DNA from: Rhynchosporium graminicola
Taxonomy: Eukaryota; Ascomycota; Leotiomycetes; Helotiales; Ploettnerulaceae
Direction: 5' to 3'
Assembly (NCBI GenBank): GCA_900074885.1
Contig: FJUW01000002.1
Span: 62,001-126,000 of the forward strand
DNA length: 64,000 bases
Below, in pieces: positions 60,067 through 64,000 of this stretch (positions are counted from its first letter, which is position 1; each line of letters opens with the position of its first letter). The position numbers and the translations under genes were made by a program. The notes under the pieces are model-generated. The model was not told the DNA's origin, did no database searches, and saw only the letters and a list, made by a program, of their open reading frames with translations.

Positions 60067-63000
60067 TAATATACTCCGTAATGATACCACCTACAGTATT
60101 CTTGTATGCCCCCACTCACTTCGTCTGAACTCATCCCTGCCTGCCTGCTCACTGACAAGAATCCCCAGTCTCGCTTGTCCGCACAGACAACTCGGTCGGT
60201 GATCATTGTCCTTCATGCTTGAAGTCGGCTCGTGGTTTTCATCCCTATAATTCTTGCGCTCATCTTTGATGTTCTCATCGGGCACCATCGCCATCCATAT
60301 ATCTGTGTGTGTTTGTGTGTGTTTGTGTGTATGTATCGTTCTGATTTTTCTCTCTGCGACCCTCCCTCTCTCCACGCGCCTCGGAGTTTTGTCCACAGAG
60401 AAGAGAGATCCTGCCCGCAGATCAAACACAAGTGCTGCCGCCCTGCTCATTTCCTCCATCCTCCATTCGTTCACCTGTTATCTGTTGCGGCTCTCGTCTC
60501 TGCCCACAGGTAAGTACCCTGGGGATATGGGCCAGGTACTCGTATCCCGTGTTAATCATTTCTCCGTAATTCTATCTATATCGGACCCATCCAATCCTAT
60601 CCACACAAAGCTTTGCTCCTTCATTTCCATCATCTCATTCGGACTTCGGACGGTGGATACTAAACCTACGAGCCCTACCTAATTTACTTACGAGGATCAC
60701 TTGGTCCTGTCAGACCAGTGTGTAAAATGAAGGCCGTTACACAGCGGGGTTAGGTAGGCTTGGTCGAGTCGAGTCGTGCCTCTCTTATGTGCGCCTCTGC
60801 CTTAATAGGTAGTCGCCGACAAGGCGAGGTGCGATGAGTAGGACATCGAAAGCTGTAATGCATTCCCGGGGCACGGTACTATAGCAGGCACGACCCGCCG
60901 ACATAGTACTTTCATAAAAATTCAACACTTACCTACACTTCTTTCTACAAGGCTCGCCTACTCACCAGCTTGGCGCCGTCTACTACAAATAACTTCGTAG
61001 ACGAACGCCACTGGCAAATACTTACTCGCCGTACGAACGTGAGCGGCAACTTTCATGACTCTGTCCACACCACAGTCAGGGTCAAACAATAGTCCGACGA
61101 CTCCTCGGGGCGATCACGAATTTGGATCTCCCTTGCTTTGCGATCCCTGCTTGCCCCAAATCTGCAGTGTACCTACGGTTCCCAAGACGTACAGTACCTT
61201 ATGAATTAGCAGGCATCAAGCGGGCGCAAACATGCCTGGAAGACTGTATGCACCTGTGCTCAACGCAAGATCGCGGCCAGCCGCATGGCTGCTGGAAGCC
61301 TGGAATGAACTGCTCCCTGCCAGTCAAAATGCCTTGTTTTCTTTTTGGATACAATAATCGAGCGCCTCATCACCAGCCACAAGCGGTGCAGCACCGCTTC
61401 TATTCACACAATACCTTCCAACTTTCTACCATGCTTTGCGCTGCCAGTCGCCGTGCCCCTTACTGTACAGTCCTGAGCTCTCCCGGCGATCGTGCGACCC
61501 GTATTCCTAATGACATGTATATCACTGCTCTTTCCATCCATCCATCCATCCAGTGGGCGGCGGCCTTCGACAACCACGTTAGGCGCCACAGAACGACATC
61601 GATGATCCTAGAGCACATGCAACTCTGATCCACAGTCATTCGTCCCATCTTTTCTTCCTCTCACTGTCGCGTGGCATGAGATGGATGGCATGACGAGCCA
61701 GTCAAGCTAATCTGAGACCCCGGTCCATATTTGCTCCAACAATGTGGAAAGCGATAAGGCATATCTCTCTGTTCGGCAGTCTTTCAGCTAATAGAATCTG
61801 CACCTGACTCTCAAAATAGTTTGGCGTTCTACGCCCCACGAACCATTCAGACGAACAAGTGTCACGGCGAATAACGCATGAAGAGCTTCTGCTGATCAGA
61901 TCGCATCTTTTCAGCAATCATCCGCCTAATATTCCCTGTCACAGGCAAGAGGCGTGCCTCAAGAATTCTCATAAAGTTTTGTAACATCAGAGTTTGCCTT
62001 TGAGCAATTCTCTAGCTTCACTGGCCGGTTGAAGGGAACCAAGGGGGCAGCTTACTTGTCCCTGAAATTGAATCAATTGATACGGCTCGCAATTTACTCC
62101 AAAAGCTACCTTGGACACATTTGGGCGTCTCTGACACCACAGGTAACGACTGGCTGGATGTCTCAAGCCCACAGTTCCAGATGTACTCCCGCCTCTAGCA
62201 ACGCCATCGTGCTTCAGCCCACTACGGGCCATACATTGTCCACTCTCACTTGACAGTCCCGATATCAGCTAGCCGATTCTTTCCTGGCTTTAAAACCACG
62301 GAGCGTTGGAAAGCCGTTTCTAGCTTCGGCCTTTGTTGTCCTTCTGGAAGATCAAAGGTTGCTAAGGTGCAGCTCGAATTACAGGTGTGTGCGTGGAAAT
62401 AGGTAGCACTCCTCTACACTGCAAGTGCTCTGCACTGTACGGACAAGTGTGAGCGGTCCAAACTCCGAACATCAAACGGTAGACGCGAAGTTCATCGAAA
62501 TCCCAAACTCAGGCGTCAATGGATTTTCACGCTGTTTCGTCTGGCGGGACGATCAATCAACAACACCCTCGCCGCGCGCGAGCCTCTAAAATTTACGGAT
62601 CGAAAGTCAAACGACTCTCCCACAGAGCTCCGTCGTTGAACGACATAAACTGCCGCCATCATCAACAGTGATCCTGTAAGATTAACGCCGAGATCGTCGC
62701 CGTTGTAAAGCATAAGATGGCCGCATGCAACAGCCCTGTCGGTAGTTCGTCCAATTTGCTCGATTCCAAACCTGGTAGGGATGTCGCGTCCGCACAGGGA
62801 CCAAGCTGTCATGAACAATCAAACCGAACCTCAGCGTGAATATACCTTGTCAATACGCTTCCATAATAAATAACGAACTCGAGCTCTGTATATTGTCTGA
62901 TGTTTGCCAGGATGAGTGGCGGGATGATGATAGCAGTATCATGCGTACCATTCCCGTCTGAGCAGCGCAAACGGGCAGAGCGTTTGTAATTCATGCGTTG

Positions 63001-63650
63001 AACTGGGGATGCTCCCGAACATGACATGAGGAGGCGAGGCCGCCGTGAGCTCTTTCATCCTATCGGCTCTGCACAATATTCGTGCTAAGGTAGGGCAGGT
63101 TGAAATGGTCTTTCAAAATACTTTTAAATGGCCTACAAGCGAATACGTACCTCAGTTGAAGATTAACATTCTGTTGGACTAAACTTCATCTACTTCCGTT
63201 ATTTTGTGACTTACGTTCTTCAACGCCATGGTCACGAGAAGTCAGGACAATCAATTGCCCCGAGGAGCATCTCATGCCTGCCAATCCGCTTCATGAGATG
63301 GCTCGGAGAATTCGGCATCGGATGACATACCGTTTGCGGCATGCCAGATCTATCTGGAACAACAGCAAGCTCGTGCACTGCGGGCAGAACCGCCTCGCGA
63401 CTTCATCAGACGAACGACCAGTCGTAATTTAAGAAGAGGTGAGGTGGGGATGACAGGGTGGGTCAATGACAATGACCGCGGTACGGTGCGGTGCCTCGGG
63501 TAGAAGCGAACGTGCCAACGCCCCTTACAACAACAACAACAACAACAACAAGAGAAATGGATCTTGATCGGGATGTGGATATGAAATAAGAAATTGACGA
63601 TTTGAGTGTCAGGTCCCAACACCTACTCGAAATAGTCGTCGGTGCGGTGC
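60067..63650. other. Intergenic region without supportable genes
   Basis: Normal base composition. The frames present either start at non-ATG codons (for example 61,122, TTG), overlap antisense frames of the same size, or lack any recognisable motif. A CAA/AAC triplet tract lies at 63,526-63,551. Confidence 0.5.
60304..60332. repeat. (TGTGTGTGTT)n-type microsatellite
   Basis: GT-rich tandem tract, directly visible. Confidence 0.85.
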
Positions 63651-63929
63651 GCCTTCTGTTGCGCTCAGCCGCTTACAGTCGGTGAAAGCAAGTGTCCCGG
63701 CAAATTTTCCTCACCAAAAATCGCTCGGAAATTCGGAAGAGTAGTAAATAAGTCCGCAACACTTTATCTTAAATTTCGATACTTAGATTATCAGTAGCCG
63801 ATTCTACTATTAGATAAGTTTTAAGGTAAAAGAGTAGTAGTTTTACCAAGGTCAGAATCTATGTTTTATAGGCAGATTTTACCGGGACATTTGCTTTCAC
63901 CGTCTGTTGGCCAGAGCGCAACAGAAGGC
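63651..63929. mobile_element. Second short TIR element (279 bp)
   Basis: Left arm GCCTTCTGTTGCGCTC followed by CGGTGAAAGCAAGTGTCCCGG. The right arm, in reverse complement, has the identical first 16 bp and CGGTGAAAGCAAATGTCCCGG. The arms of about 55 bp differ mainly between these blocks. AT-rich non-coding centre. No clear target duplication, so the superfamily is undetermined. Confidence 0.68.
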
Positions 63930-64000
63930 TAACCAACTATCACACCAGATAATGAGCACATAGGTAAGAAAGACCCAGAGAGAGGGATTGGCCTGAGTGA

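Noticed and set aside
61122..61628. 168-codon frame on the plus strand
   Set aside because: Starts at TTG, is overlapped by antisense frames of similar length, and has no recognisable domain.

Overview
This is a nuclear window from a filamentous ascomycete (Pezizomycotina). The evidence is short introns with GTATGT donors and CTRAC branch sites, an MCM6 helicase gene, a Zn(II)2Cys6 regulator, and a 39-kb AT-rich block carrying the marks of repeat-induced point mutation (RIP). In that block C-to-T and G-to-A changes predominate at CpA/TpG, and Gln and Trp codons have become TAA/TAG. A Leotiomycetes-like source is a guess only.

Layout: (1) 1-4.4 kb is gene-dense: a three-exon MCM6 gene on the minus strand and a small DUF4385-type gene on the plus strand. 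(2) 4.4-10.18 kb is gene-poor, with no coding sequence I can support. (3) 10,179-49,106 is one nested retrotransposon island. Its outer edges are two 178-bp LTRs of a Ty1/copia element flanked by the 5-bp target duplication CCTTC. Into that host element went two short TRIM-like elements, a gypsy-derived non-autonomous element (family D, copy 1), solo LTRs, and a second copia element (copia-2, 18,164-45,842). Copia-2 in turn holds a solo LTR, a Ty3/gypsy element (gypsy-1) and an inverted gypsy element (gypsy-2), which holds D copy 2. D copy 3 sits inside a solo LTR near the right end. I could read target-site duplications for all eleven insertions below the host: ten are perfect and one differs by a single transition. 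(4) 49.1-64 kb is normal-GC sequence with a conserved hypothetical gene (49,864-51,021) and a Zn(II)2Cys6 regulator (52,786-55,840) that needs an 8-nt micro-exon to complete its zinc cluster. The rest is long intergenic sequence with microsatellites and two short TIR elements.

The window contains an apparent assembly error. The 3,407 bp before the single N at 20,050 repeat, with no difference at the points I compared, as the 3,407 bp after it, so one copy probably does not exist. Collapsing it makes the nesting coherent and shortens the island to about 35.5 kb.

The most unusual biology is that copia-2 and gypsy-2, which belong to different superfamilies, each carry a degraded open frame on the strand opposite to pol, between pol and the 3' LTR. 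The two frames share a short identical motif (PGPSLKK). I do not recognise either protein. The chromosomal genes look intact, while every autonomous retroelement in the island is inactivated by stops, and two have lost a catalytic Asp of the reverse transcriptase.
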